Both the position numbers and the translations under genes were made by a program. Below the pieces are notes generated by a model. That model did no database searches. It was not told the origin of the DNA and worked only from the letters and a program-made list of their open reading frames with translations. A stretch of DNA of 64,000 nt from SCUS01 sp966211675 (GTDB lineage: Bacteria; Myxococcota_A; Polyangia; Polyangiales; Ga0077539). Of the stretch, positions 1 through 7,954 are shown one piece after another. The stretch spans positions 1 to 64,000 of the forward strand of contig CBIHPK010000013.1 of assembly GCA_966211675.1 (NCBI GenBank), written 5' to 3'. How positions within the stretch are numbered: position 1 is the stretch's first letter; every line of letters begins with the position of its first letter.

Positions 1-7
1 CGCGGCT

Positions 8-1204
8 TCACTCCCCCGGGGCGACCCCGCAGCGGGAGAGCGCCTGGGCCACCTGCGTGCGCAGCGCCGCCTCGGCGTTCTCGGGCATCCCCAGCGCCGC
101 GCTCGCCGCCGCGTCGCAGGCGCCCCTCGCGGCCAGCCGCCGGGTCAGCCGCACGGTCACCTCCGCCCGCCGAAGCCCGTGAGGAAACTCCCCCAGGTAC
201 TCCCGCGCCGCGCGCTCGGCGCCCGCCTCGTGCGTCGCCTCCAGGGCCAGCACCAGCACATACCGCGCGTCCTCGCGCCGCGGGTCTCGCGCCGTCGTCG
301 CCGCCAGGAAGCGCTGCAGCGCCCTCGCCGCCTCGCCCGGCTCGCCGCGCACATAGGCCAGAGCGCCCGCGCGGAAATCCCTCGACGCCGCCTCCGCCGC
401 GGCCGAGGTCGCCCTCGGCGCCTCGACGCGAGGGGCCGCCGTCACCCCGGGCTCCGTCACCGGCGCCGCCACCGGCTCGATCGGGTGCAGCGTCGCCGCC
501 GCCGGTGCGAGGGCCACCGGCTCGGTGACCTCCAGGGTTCCGCCCGCGGCGACGAAGCGCTCGGACTGCCCGGCGCGGCGCACCGCCACGAGCCCCTCGG
601 TCACCCTCACCCTCCGGAGGTGTCCCTCGTGGGCGTCGACGGCGAAGCGCGTCCCTCGCACCTCGACCTCCGCGTCGTCGAGCGCCACCACGAAGCGCTC
701 GGAGCGCCGCCGGTGCACCACCGAGAGATGGATGGTCCCCTCGGTGAGCGCGATGCGCGTGTCGACCCCGGCGCGCTCGACGCGGTACACCGCCGCGCGC
801 TCGGGCCGCAGCGTTCCGGCGCCCGCGAGGTCGATGCCCTCGGCCGCCGATCGGGGCGCCGTCGAGCGCGACCGGAGCGCCGCCGCGCCCAGCAGCGCGA
901 GCGTCACCACCGCGGCCACCGCGAGCGCCCGCCGCACCGCCCTCGACGGACCGCGGACGCCTCGCATCGCGCCCGCCATCACCTCGGCTCGCACCTGCTG
1001 CGCCGCGGCCGCGTCGATCACCGGCTCCGGCAGCGAGCGCGCCGACTCGCGCAGCGACCGCAGCGAGCGCTCCAGCGACCCGCAGGCCGCGCAGCTCCGA
1101 GCGTGCGCCAGCGCCTCCGCTGCGGCGGACGGGTCGAGCCGCTCGTCGAGCGCGGCCTCCACCTCCGAGGCGCGCGAACACCCTGGATGCACCGAGAGCC
1201 TCAT
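8..1204 (-). CDS. FecR-type anti-sigma factor, membrane-anchored
   Basis: The 398-residue product begins with a short cytoplasmic part holding an H-x3-C-x2-C zinc-finger anti-sigma motif (HARSCAAC, about residues 35-42), then one membrane segment (about 90-108), then a FecR-like periplasmic domain (GTRFAVDAHEG region, about 165-215), and a C-terminal helical part that reads like TPR repeats. Proteins of this layout hold an ECF sigma factor inactive until an envelope signal is sensed. Its ATG overlaps the TGA of the upstream sigma gene (ATGA), so the two are translationally coupled and very probably act as a pair. The signal is unknown; no TonB receptor gene is adjacent. Family assignment is firm, the specific role is inferred. 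Confidence 0.85.
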   Translation of the reverse strand: MRLSVHPGCSRASEVEAALDERLDPSAAAEALAHARSCAACGSLERSLRSLRESARSLPEPVIDAAAAQQVRAEVMAGAMRGVRGPSRAVRRALAVAAVVTLALLGAAALRSRSTAPRSAAEGIDLAGAGTLRPERAAVYRVERAGVDTRIALTEGTIHLSVVHRRRSERFVVALDDAEVEVRGTRFAVDAHEGHLRRVRVTEGLVAVRRAGQSERFVAAGGTLEVTEPVALAPAAATLHPIEPVAAPVTEPGVTAAPRVEAPRATSAAAEAASRDFRAGALAYVRGEPGEAARALQRFLAATTARDPRREDARYVLVLALEATHEAGAERAAREYLGEFPHGLRRAEVTVRLTRRLAARGACDAAASAALGMPENAEAALRTQVAQALSRCGVAPGE

Positions 1205-1791
1205 CGCCCACCCCGCGCTTCGAGCGAGGTCCGCAGGGCGTTGCGGGCGTGGTGGAGGCGGGTCCAGACGGTGTTCACCGGGACCCCCAGCGCCTGCGCG
1301 ATCTCCTCGCCCTTCATCCCGTGGACCTCGTGGAGGACGATCACCTCTCGCTGCGCGTGGGAGAGACCACCGAGGGCCGACTCCAGGGAGGAGACGTCCT
1401 GCCGGTCGCCCGCACGCCGCTCGGGGTCGACCTCTCCTTCCGGCACGTCGACCTCGTGGGAGCGCGCCTGCCAGAGCCGCCACCGTCGCGCGAGGCTGCG
1501 ACGCTCGCGGCGGGCGATCTGGAGCGAGACGCCGATGACGAAGGATCGCGCCGAGGCCGAGGGGTCGTAGTTGTGCGCCGCGCCGGGGAGCGCGAGGAAG
1601 GTGGTCTGCACGAGGTCGTCGAGGTCGAGGCGAGTGCCTCGCAGGCGGGCGAGCACCGCGTAGACCTCGCGGTGGAAGCGGTCGAAGGCCACGCCGAGCG
1701 CGTTGACGTCGCCCGCGGCCACGCGCTGCAGCAGCACGCTGTCGTCGTCCGGAACCAGCGTCAGCAGCGGTCGCAGCACGCGAGGGCTCAT
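1201..1791 (-). CDS. ECF-type RNA polymerase sigma factor
   Basis: The 196-residue protein has a sigma-70 region 2 (LDDLVQTTFLAL, about residues 50-62) and a region 4 helix-turn-helix (QREVIVLHEVHGMKGEEIAQ, about 140-160), and lacks regions 1 and 3, as ECF sigma factors do. It would direct RNA polymerase to a small regulon once released by the FecR-like protein encoded next. Its ATG overlaps the stop of the upstream exported-protein gene by 4 nt and its stop overlaps the FecR-like gene by 4 nt, giving one three-gene coupled operon. ECF operons are commonly autoregulated; a dyad upstream of the operon at 2750-2789 may take part. Confidence 0.9.
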   Translation of the reverse strand: MSPRVLRPLLTLVPDDDSVLLQRVAAGDVNALGVAFDRFHREVYAVLARLRGTRLDLDDLVQTTFLALPGAAHNYDPSASARSFVIGVSLQIARRERRSLARRWRLWQARSHEVDVPEGEVDPERRAGDRQDVSSLESALGGLSHAQREVIVLHEVHGMKGEEIAQALGVPVNTVWTRLHHARNALRTSLEARGGR

Positions 1792-2744
1792 CGCCGGGGC
1801 TCCCACGCGAGTCCGACGGAGAGGGCCACGCCCGGGCCGAGTCCGCTGCCGAGGTCGAGGTAGCCTTCGGTGCGGGCGAAGGCCGAGAGCGAGCGGGAGA
1901 GCTGCCAGCCGAGGGAGGCCTCGATGCCGACGCGAGGGAGCCAGCCGGTGTCGGTGGCCGCCGCGTCGCGGGCGAGGCCGACGAAGCCGCCGACCTCGGC
2001 GCGCAGCCGACCGGAGCCCAGCCGGACGCGGGCGGAGAGCACCGCGCTGGACTCGATGCGATCGCGCTCGGGCCGGGGGTAGATCGCGTTGGGCAGGCCG
2101 CGGAAGTGATGGTCGCCGAGGGACAGGGCCATCGAGCCGCGGGCGGTGATCGCGAAGCGAGGCGTCGCGGCGCCGACCTCCACGCTGGAGCGACCGAGGG
2201 CCCCGTCGCCATCCTGGAACGCTACGCCCGCCGCTCCGGACAGCAGCAGCGACCACCCGGACGGAGCCCGCGGACGAGGCGGAGCGACGGGAGGCGCGGG
2301 GATCGTCGGCGGAGCGATGACGACGACCGGAGCGGGCGCGACCTCCGTCGGTGCAGGAGCGGCGGGAGGGGGCTCGACCGTCGGCGCGGAGGGATCGGGC
2401 GCCGGGACGGCGAGCACCGAGAGCACCGTCGGCAGGACGTCTTCGAGGGACTCCAGGGTGCGCACCGCGATGCGACCGTCGTCGAGGGAGATGTGAACCG
2501 TGAGCTCGTGCTCGTTCCAGTCGAGGCGAGCGTGCGAGGGGGCGCAGGGAGCCGCTGGGGGGAGGGTTCCGGCCGCGTGGTCGAGGGCCCGTCGGAGGCG
2601 CTGGGCGACGCGAGGGGGGATGCTCCCGCCGAGCTCGACGGTCGGAGCGCAGACCGCGGATCCGGTGCTCTGCGCCCACGCGGAGCGAGCCCCCAGCAGG
2701 AGCGGGAGCGCAGCGACGAGGAGGCCAATGGGCGAGCGGCGCAT
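1788..2744 (-). CDS. Exported protein of unknown function, first gene of the ECF operon
   Basis: The 318-residue product starts with a clear Sec signal peptide (hydrophobic core after MRRSP, likely cleavage after AWA near residue 24). A globular N-terminal half with two conserved-looking Cys is followed by a Pro/Ala/Val-rich linker (about 135-180) and a C-terminal half of alternating hydrophobic and polar strands (about 185-318) ending in Arg, which would fit a small outer-membrane beta-barrel or periplasmic beta-domain. I do not recognise the family. Because it is co-translated with an ECF sigma factor and its FecR-like partner, it may be the sensor, or a target, of that system. That is inference from position only. 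Confidence 0.75.
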   Translation of the reverse strand: MRRSPIGLLVAALPLLLGARSAWAQSTGSAVCAPTVELGGSIPPRVAQRLRRALDHAAGTLPPAAPCAPSHARLDWNEHELTVHISLDDGRIAVRTLESLEDVLPTVLSVLAVPAPDPSAPTVEPPPAAPAPTEVAPAPVVVIAPPTIPAPPVAPPRPRAPSGWSLLLSGAAGVAFQDGDGALGRSSVEVGAATPRFAITARGSMALSLGDHHFRGLPNAIYPRPERDRIESSAVLSARVRLGSGRLRAEVGGFVGLARDAAATDTGWLPRVGIEASLGWQLSRSLSAFARTEGYLDLGSGLGPGVALSVGLAWEPRR

Positions 2745-2749
2745 CGATC

Positions 2750-2789
2750 AGGTTCTCATGGCATGCGTCGCCGCGACGGACGAGAACCT
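2750..2789. promoter_or_regulatory. 8-bp inverted repeat between divergent genes
   Basis: AGGTTCTC at 2750-2757 is matched by GAGAACCT at 2782-2789, a perfect 8-bp dyad with a 24-bp spacer, directly upstream of the ECF operon and about 140 bp upstream of the rightward lipoprotein gene. It could be an operator or part of a sigma-dependent promoter. Only the symmetry is seen; function is inferred. Confidence 0.3.
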
Positions 2790-2927
2790 TCATCGATCGA
2801 GGCAGATTCGTTCGAGGGGCTCGGGATTCGTCACCCCCCGATGAAGGCCCTCGAAGCGTCGGGGCGATGAGGGGTGCGCGAGGCTGCACCCGGCATCCTC
2901 CGCCCTACCAGAGAGCCGAGGAAACCG

Positions 2928-3884
2928 ATGCTGCGATCGATCATCTTGCTGAGCGCGCTCGCGGTGGCGGGCTGCCACCACCACGAACACGAGGACTGCC
3001 GCGACCTCTCGTCTCATGGCGGCCACGGGCGCCCCGACCCGGGGCACCGGAGTGACCGCGACGACCGCGACGACCGCGACGACCGCTGCATGAGGGAGAG
3101 CGACGCGGACGCCGCCGCGACCCCCGCGGACGCCGCGAGCCCCGACCGGAGCGAGGCCTCGGTGGCGATCGCCGACGCGACGGTCCCGGCGGCCGACTCG
3201 GGCGGGGCGAGCGGGTGCCGGCTCGACCGCGACTGCGCTCTCGCGGGAGCGGGGCTCGTCTGTGACCAGCGCTCGGGCGCCTGCGTGACGCCGTCGCAGT
3301 GCACCTCCGACGCGGGATGCGCCAGCGGGGAGCGCTGCCTCGCGGGTCGCTGCCTGGGCGCCGCGGCGGTGTGCCAGTTCGCGACGGACTGCGGCGCGGG
3401 GCGGGACTGCGTCGACGGCCGGTGCCTCTCGGCGTGCAGCGCGCGATCGGCGTGCCCCTCGACGCAGACCTGCGTGGGCGGGTACTGCGATCAGCCGTCG
3501 CAGGCGGGGAGCCAGTGCGCTCGCGCCACGGACTGCGCGGCGGGCTCGGTCTGCGCCGACGGCCGCTGCGTGGCGGGCTGCGACGCGACGCACGCGTGCG
3601 GGGCCGCGGAGGTCTGCGTGCTCGGGTTCTGCCAGGTAGACACCGCGCCGCGCAGCTTCTGTGGGCGCGACTCGGACTGCGCCGCCGGGAGCGTGTGCCG
3701 CCGAGGATCGTGCCGCGCCGCCTGCCCGGGCGGGACCGCCGCCGAGTGCCTGCGGGTCGACGTGGCCTTCGACACCTGCGGCAGCGACCTGCTCTGCACC
3801 AACCCCCTCGAGCTGCGCCCCGAGTGCGCCCGAAGCGCCGACTGCTCCGCGCCGACCCTCTGCATCAACGCGCGCTGCCGATAG
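2928..3884 (+). CDS. Cys-rich lipoprotein with repeated disulfide modules
   Basis: I start the gene at the ATG at 2928, preceded by GAGG, because it gives a lipoprotein signal peptide (MLRSIILLSALAVAGC, lipobox AVAGC). The mature 318-residue product begins with a His/Asp-rich stretch including three DDR triplets, then an Asp/Ala linker, then from about residue 90 a series of roughly 40-residue modules of the form C-x(n)-DC-x-G-x-C, with six or more cysteines each. Such modules are common in surface lipoproteins of Polyangiales and are often misannotated as enzymes. No catalytic motif is visible; it is probably a surface-anchored structural or binding protein. An in-frame upstream start at 2874 would bury the signal peptide and is rejected. 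Confidence 0.75.
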   Translation: MLRSIILLSALAVAGCHHHEHEDCRDLSSHGGHGRPDPGHRSDRDDRDDRDDRCMRESDADAAATPADAASPDRSEASVAIADATVPAADSGGASGCRLDRDCALAGAGLVCDQRSGACVTPSQCTSDAGCASGERCLAGRCLGAAAVCQFATDCGAGRDCVDGRCLSACSARSACPSTQTCVGGYCDQPSQAGSQCARATDCAAGSVCADGRCVAGCDATHACGAAEVCVLGFCQVDTAPRSFCGRDSDCAAGSVCRRGSCRAACPGGTAAECLRVDVAFDTCGSDLLCTNPLELRPECARSADCSAPTLCINARCR

Positions 3885-3988
3885 CAGCCCCGGGAACACC
3901 TCCGGCGGCCAGCGGGGAGCATTCTCCAGGGAGGTCGCATGAAGGGCGTTCCATCGATCGACGGGTGAGGGGTATCGTCGGCGCAACC

Positions 3989-4921
3989 ATGTCGACCCCG
4001 CTCTACAAGTGCGCCAACTGCGGCGCGATCATCCACCGCCTCAACATGCGTTGCGGGTACTGCAATCACTGGAACGTCGATCCAGCGAACCCGCAGGACC
4101 CGCCCTCGGCCACCGCTCCCACGGCGCCCTCTCCCTCTCCCAGACCGCAGGCCGCGCCGACTCCGGCCCCGGCCCCGGCCCCCGCTCCGGTGGCTGCCGC
4201 TCCGGTGGCCGCCGCTCCAGTGGTCGCTCCCGTCGCCGCGGCGCAGCCCGTCGCCCCGGTCGCTGCCGAGGCGCCGAAGCGTCGCCTCTTCGGGTCGAAG
4301 CCCGAGGTCGCCCCGGCCGCTGCGGTCGCCGATCGCCGCGGCGGAGCGGGGCCGTCGTCGGGCCTGAAGCCGGGCCCGTCGAAGCCCACCATCGTGGCCT
4401 CTCCCAAGAGCCGGGTGTTGCAGTCCGTGCTGGCGCAGCCCGAGGCCTCGTCGAGCTGGGAGAAGGGGCGAAAGAGCTTCAACAGCCGCTCCGCTCCGTC
4501 GGGCCGCGAGGAGCAGGACTCGCTGGCCCGCATCCAGGCCGTGATGGCCGTCGCGTACTGGGTCGCCACCTCGGACGACGAGGACGAGATGGACAGCGAC
4601 GAGTACGACGCCGTCGTGGACACCTTCGCCGAGCTGCTCGGGGAGGACGTCGACGAGGAGGAGCTCGAGACCACCATCGCCGCGTGGGACGAGGCCATCG
4701 AGGAGGACGAGGAGGCCTTCCTCGCGGAGGCCGTCGAGGCCATCGGTCATGGGCCGATGCGCCGGCAGGCGCTGGAGATCGCGACCGTGGTCGCGGCCGC
4801 CGACGACGACCTCTCGGACACCGAGGAGGAGGCCCTCGGAGAGCTCGCCACCGCCCTCGGCTTCGCCGACCGCGAGAGCGAGCGCATCATCGAGAAGGCC
4901 CTGGAGAGCCTGGAGGAGTAA
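3989..4921 (+). CDS. Zinc-ribbon protein with C-terminal TerB-like domain
   Basis: The 310-residue protein starts with a zinc ribbon (two C-x2-C pairs, YKCANCG and MRCGYCN, residues 6-27), continues through a long Ala/Pro/Val-rich low-complexity linker (about 40-125) and ends in an acidic all-helical domain (about 175-310) whose AVMAVAYWVATSDDEDE and IATVVAAADDDLSDTEE repeats match the tellurite-resistance TerB fold, with acidic residues that bind metal in that family. The protein has no signal peptide, so it is cytoplasmic. TerB-like domains occur in stress and envelope-sensing systems; the true role here is unknown. The neighbours give no clear operon partner. Confidence 0.7.
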   Translation: MSTPLYKCANCGAIIHRLNMRCGYCNHWNVDPANPQDPPSATAPTAPSPSPRPQAAPTPAPAPAPAPVAAAPVAAAPVVAPVAAAQPVAPVAAEAPKRRLFGSKPEVAPAAAVADRRGGAGPSSGLKPGPSKPTIVASPKSRVLQSVLAQPEASSSWEKGRKSFNSRSAPSGREEQDSLARIQAVMAVAYWVATSDDEDEMDSDEYDAVVDTFAELLGEDVDEEELETTIAAWDEAIEEDEEAFLAEAVEAIGHGPMRRQALEIATVVAAADDDLSDTEEEALGELATALGFADRESERIIEKALESLEE

Positions 4922-5012
4922 CCGCGGGGGACTTTCCCCTCCGCCCTTCGGTGATAGCCTCGTGGGCTCCCGGTCCATGAACTCCTCTCGGATCGATCGT
5001 TGGAGGCGCCCG

Positions 5013-5405
5013 ATGTCCCTTCGCACGACCGTCGTCACTTCCCTCGCCCTCGGCGCCCTCTGCCTCGGCGCTCCCGTCAGCGCCCGCGACCCGGCCTCTC
5101 GCGCTCCGGTCGCCGCCCCGGCGGAGCGCGCCGCGCAGAGCCGCGCCTGCCAGACCTGCATGCGCGAGCAGTGCGGGACCCCCGCGGCGGCCTGCCGATC
5201 CACCTGCCAGACGACCCTCGCGCTGCGCCCCCAGATCGAGTTCGAGCGCTGCGAGACCGCCTGCGTCCAGCGCTTCCGCGCCTGCATCGCGGCCTGTCCC
5301 CCCTGCGGCGGCGCCTACGTCGCCCCGGCCGGGGTCGAGCCCTTCCGGGCCGATCCCAACGCCCCTCGGGTGGTCACCATCCCGCGTCCCCGCCGCGGCC
5401 GCTGA
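5013..5405 (+). CDS. Small secreted Cys-rich protein
   Basis: The ATG at 5013 follows a good ribosome-binding site (GGAGG at 5002-5006) and gives a signal peptide with cleavage near VSA-RD (about residue 25), leaving a mature product of about 105 residues with ten cysteines in C-x2-C, C-x3-C and C-x5-C spacings (ACQTCMREQC, CRSTC, CETAC, CIAACPPC). This suggests a disulfide-stabilised helical hairpin. The C-terminus is Pro/Arg-rich. An in-frame ATG at 4977 exists but lacks a ribosome-binding site. The last 32 bp overlap the 3' end of the convergent glycosidase gene. Family not recognised. Confidence 0.65.
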   Translation: MSLRTTVVTSLALGALCLGAPVSARDPASRAPVAAPAERAAQSRACQTCMREQCGTPAAACRSTCQTTLALRPQIEFERCETACVQRFRACIAACPPCGGAYVAPAGVEPFRADPNAPRVVTIPRPRRGR

Positions 5406-7380
5406 TCCGCCGCCTCCGACACACCGCCACCAGCGCCAGGACCCACAGCCACCGAGCCCCGCCCGGGCGCGTCGGCGATCCGCCCGCTCGGCACCCGCAG
5501 CCGCCGTCCACCACCGTGCCGACGACCTCGCCGCCGGCGTCGTAGGACATACCTGCTTCCGTAAGCGGGACCCCCCGGTCGGGCGTCGCCCCGGCGTCTC
5601 GCGCGCCCGCGTCCACGGCCGCCGCCGGGACATCCACCGCGCCCGAGTCCACGGCCGCCGGGACATCCACCGCGCCCGCGTCCATCACCGCCGGCGCCTC
5701 GCAGTGCGCGCCGCTCGCGTCCGTCACGCAGCGCCCGCCGCCGCGGGAGCAGTCCATCGCGTCGGTCACGCTGCCGCTGTCGCAGTGCCCGAGCAGCCTC
5801 GCGTCGAGGCACAGCTCGGACATCCCCGTGGTCGGGCACACCGCCGCCACGCAGTGCGCTCCGCCGATGGCGCTGCACTGCTGACCCGCCGGGCAGGCCT
5901 CGGTCCGAGGGCCCCCGTTGGCGTCGCAGTGGAGGAGCTGCCCCGGGGTGATCCAGCAGGCGTCGTGGGCGACCGGGGCCATCTCGGGACCGGCGGCGCA
6001 GAAGGCCGAGACGCAGCGCCCCCCGCTCGCTCCCGCGGTGGAGCAGAAGGCCGCGAAGGCCGCGCAGTCGCCCTGGCTGGTGAGCGCTCCGTCGCTGCAG
6101 TGCCCGACGCGGGTGCGATCCCAGCAGATGTCCGCCTCGCCTCGGGTGGGGCAGAACACGAACACGCAGCGCGCCCCGAGGTCGTCCTGCACGCAGCGCG
6201 CTCCGAAGGCCGAGCAGTCGCCGGTGCCCGTGAGGCGCCCGCCGGAGCAGTCGCCGAGGTGCGCGTCGTCCACGCACACGCGGCTGGTGCCGCTCGCGGG
6301 GCAGCCGCTCGGGACGCAGCTCGCCCTCCCCCCGGACAGCACGCAGCGACCGCCCGTCGCCGCGCAGTCGCCCTGCGTCGGGAGCGCGCCGTCGCGGCAG
6401 TGGCCGTAGCGCGTCGACGCGAAGCAGATGTCCGTCTCGCCCCGGTCGGGGCAGAGCGCGAACGCGCACCTCGCGCCGAGCGCGTCGTTCACGCAGCGCG
6501 ATCCGAAGGCTCCGCAGTCGCCGCGGCCGCAGTCGGCGCCCACCAGCACGCTGCCCTCGCAGCGGGGAGCGCAGGTCGGCGCGGCGCCCGGGCAGTGCCC
6601 CGGCGGACCGCTGCCCGAGGCGTAGAGCGCGAGGTGGTTGGCCGCGGCGCGGAGCGATCCGTCCGACGGGTGGTTGACCACGCCGACGCCCCGCAGCCAC
6701 ATCGCGGACGAGCCGCCGCCGTCGAGGTTGATGGCGTCGCGCGCCCCGAGGCCCAGCATGAAGGCCCCGAGCTCGTTGCAGGTCATGCCGATGCGGCTGG
6801 GGGCGCGGCCGTCGACCACGGCCATGTAGAAGGTCCGATGGTCGGCGCTCAGGCCGACGGCGGTGCGAGGGTTGCGCGGGCAGAGGGTGGTGTCGCCGCG
6901 GCTGTCGGTGACCGCGCCGTCGATGACCACCGAGGGGTGACCGCTCACGATCTGGCGCATCCAGGGTTCGGGGCCCGCGACGATGTTGTGCGCCACGATG
7001 GCCGCGCGCCCGGCGCCGAAGCCCACCGGGCCGGTGTAGTCATGGTCGGGGCCGCCCCAGAGCATCCCCTGGCCCATGGCCATGCCGTCCATGCGCCGCC
7101 AGTCGCGGGGATCATAGAAGGCCCCGTTGATCACGGCCTGAGCGCCGACGAGGTTGCCGAAGTCGACGACCGTGCGGTGGCCCTCGGAGGGAGTGGTCGC
7201 GCGCATGGAGACGCCGGGCGCGCAGAGGTCGACCACGAGGACGTTGATGTCCTGCCCGGGGGTCACCCGGTGCAGCCGGCGCACGCCCGGGAAGGGCGCG
7301 CTCCAGCTGTCTTGCGCCGCGGCCGGGGCGCTCGCGAGGAACAGCGCGAGGGCACCCGTGACCGCGGACCTGCGCCTCAC
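5374..7380 (-). CDS. Phosphodiester-glycosidase (NAGPA-like) domain protein with Cys-rich repeats and MYXO-CTERM tail
   Basis: The 668-residue protein has a signal peptide (cleavage near AAAQ, residue 23), then a domain at about 40-255 with the NAGPA/DUF2233 hallmarks: INGAFYDP, TAVGLSADHRTFYMAVVDGR and DAINLDGGGSSAMW. That family cleaves N-acetylglucosamine phosphodiesters or related glycosidic links. About six Cys-rich repeats of roughly 45 residues follow (260-560), then an Ala/Asp/Val linker and a C-terminal GGCGC, hydrophobic helix and CRRRR, the MYXO-CTERM surface-sorting pattern. The start is GTG, overlapping the TGA of the His-rich gene (GTGA), so the pair is coupled. Likely acts outside the cell on a glycan or teichoic-like polymer; the substrate cannot be told. 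Confidence 0.75.
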   Translation of the reverse strand: MRRRSAVTGALALFLASAPAAAQDSWSAPFPGVRRLHRVTPGQDINVLVVDLCAPGVSMRATTPSEGHRTVVDFGNLVGAQAVINGAFYDPRDWRRMDGMAMGQGMLWGGPDHDYTGPVGFGAGRAAIVAHNIVAGPEPWMRQIVSGHPSVVIDGAVTDSRGDTTLCPRNPRTAVGLSADHRTFYMAVVDGRAPSRIGMTCNELGAFMLGLGARDAINLDGGGSSAMWLRGVGVVNHPSDGSLRAAANHLALYASGSGPPGHCPGAAPTCAPRCEGSVLVGADCGRGDCGAFGSRCVNDALGARCAFALCPDRGETDICFASTRYGHCRDGALPTQGDCAATGGRCVLSGGRASCVPSGCPASGTSRVCVDDAHLGDCSGGRLTGTGDCSAFGARCVQDDLGARCVFVFCPTRGEADICWDRTRVGHCSDGALTSQGDCAAFAAFCSTAGASGGRCVSAFCAAGPEMAPVAHDACWITPGQLLHCDANGGPRTEACPAGQQCSAIGGAHCVAAVCPTTGMSELCLDARLLGHCDSGSVTDAMDCSRGGGRCVTDASGAHCEAPAVMDAGAVDVPAAVDSGAVDVPAAAVDAGARDAGATPDRGVPLTEAGMSYDAGGEVVGTVVDGGCGCRAGGSPTRPGGARWLWVLALVAVCRRRRISGRGGDAGW

Positions 7381-7901
7381 CTCCGGCCGCCGCCGTGACC
7401 GCGGTGGTCCCCGGGATCGCGCGGCGACGAGCCGTTTCCGCGCCCGCCGAGATGCCGCGAGACGATCTCCTCGACGCGCCGCTGGACGATCTCTTCGACG
7501 CGCTCGGCCACCAGCGACACGATCGCGTCGATGAGCCGCTTCTCATCCGAGAACGCGAGGTCGCGCAGACCGCCCTGACGCTCTCCGCCGCGGTGCTCGT
7601 GGGGCGCGTCGCCGCCCTCGTGATGGTGGTGCCCCTCGCCGTGATGGTGGTGCGGCACCTCCTCGCGGTGGTGCTCGTGGTGATGCGCGGGCTGCGCCTC
7701 GACGGCGGCGTGCGAGTGGGCGTGCGAGTGGTCGTGCGAGTGGTCGTGCGAGTGGTCGTGCGAGTGGTCGTGCGAGTGCTCGTGGTCGCCGGTCGGCGGG
7801 CGCTGCGCGGCGCCGCTCGTGCCGCCCGGTCGTCGGTAGAAGGGATCGCCGGCGGGAGACTTCGGGCGCGGCGGACGATGGCGGAGGGGCTGCTGCGACA
7901 T
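7377..7901 (-). CDS. His-rich protein with tandem HDHS repeats, possible metal binder
   Basis: The 174-residue product has a basic Pro-rich N-terminus, a run of HDHS tetrapeptides ending in HAHSHA (about residues 42-65), further His clusters (HHHEHH, HHHHGEGHHHH, about 72-100) and a C-terminal helical segment (about 118-150) rich in Glu/Val/Ile with VEEIVQRRVEEIV, probably a coiled coil, then a Gly/Arg tail. No signal peptide or membrane segment is visible. The His content suggests Ni, Zn or Co binding or storage. It is coupled by a 4-nt overlap to the glycosidase-like gene, an odd pairing. Function is inferred from composition alone. Confidence 0.65.
   Translation of the reverse strand: MSQQPLRHRPPRPKSPAGDPFYRRPGGTSGAAQRPPTGDHEHSHDHSHDHSHDHSHDHSHAHSHAAVEAQPAHHHEHHREEVPHHHHGEGHHHHEGGDAPHEHRGGERQGGLRDLAFSDEKRLIDAIVSLVAERVEEIVQRRVEEIVSRHLGGRGNGSSPRDPGDHRGHGGGRR
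7710..7781 (+). repeat. Six tandem 12-bp repeats encoding HDHS
   Basis: Six head-to-tail 12-mers (consensus GTGCGAGTGGTC on the plus strand; the first and last differ by one base) lie inside the His-rich gene and encode its repeated tetrapeptide on the minus strand. The four central units are identical, so copy number probably varies by slippage without breaking the frame. Confidence 0.9.
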
Positions 7902-7954
7902 GGTCCGCGATGGTACGCGCAGCGGCCTCGGATCGTCGAGCGCGCTGCACCGCC

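Noticed and set aside
2874..3884. Reading the Cys-rich lipoprotein as an enzyme
   Set aside because: Only repeated disulfide modules and a lipobox are visible; proteins of this type are often misannotated and no catalytic motif was found.
7710..7781. Tandem repeats resembling a short CRISPR
   Set aside because: Units are 12 bp head to tail with no spacers and encode a His-rich tetrapeptide in frame.
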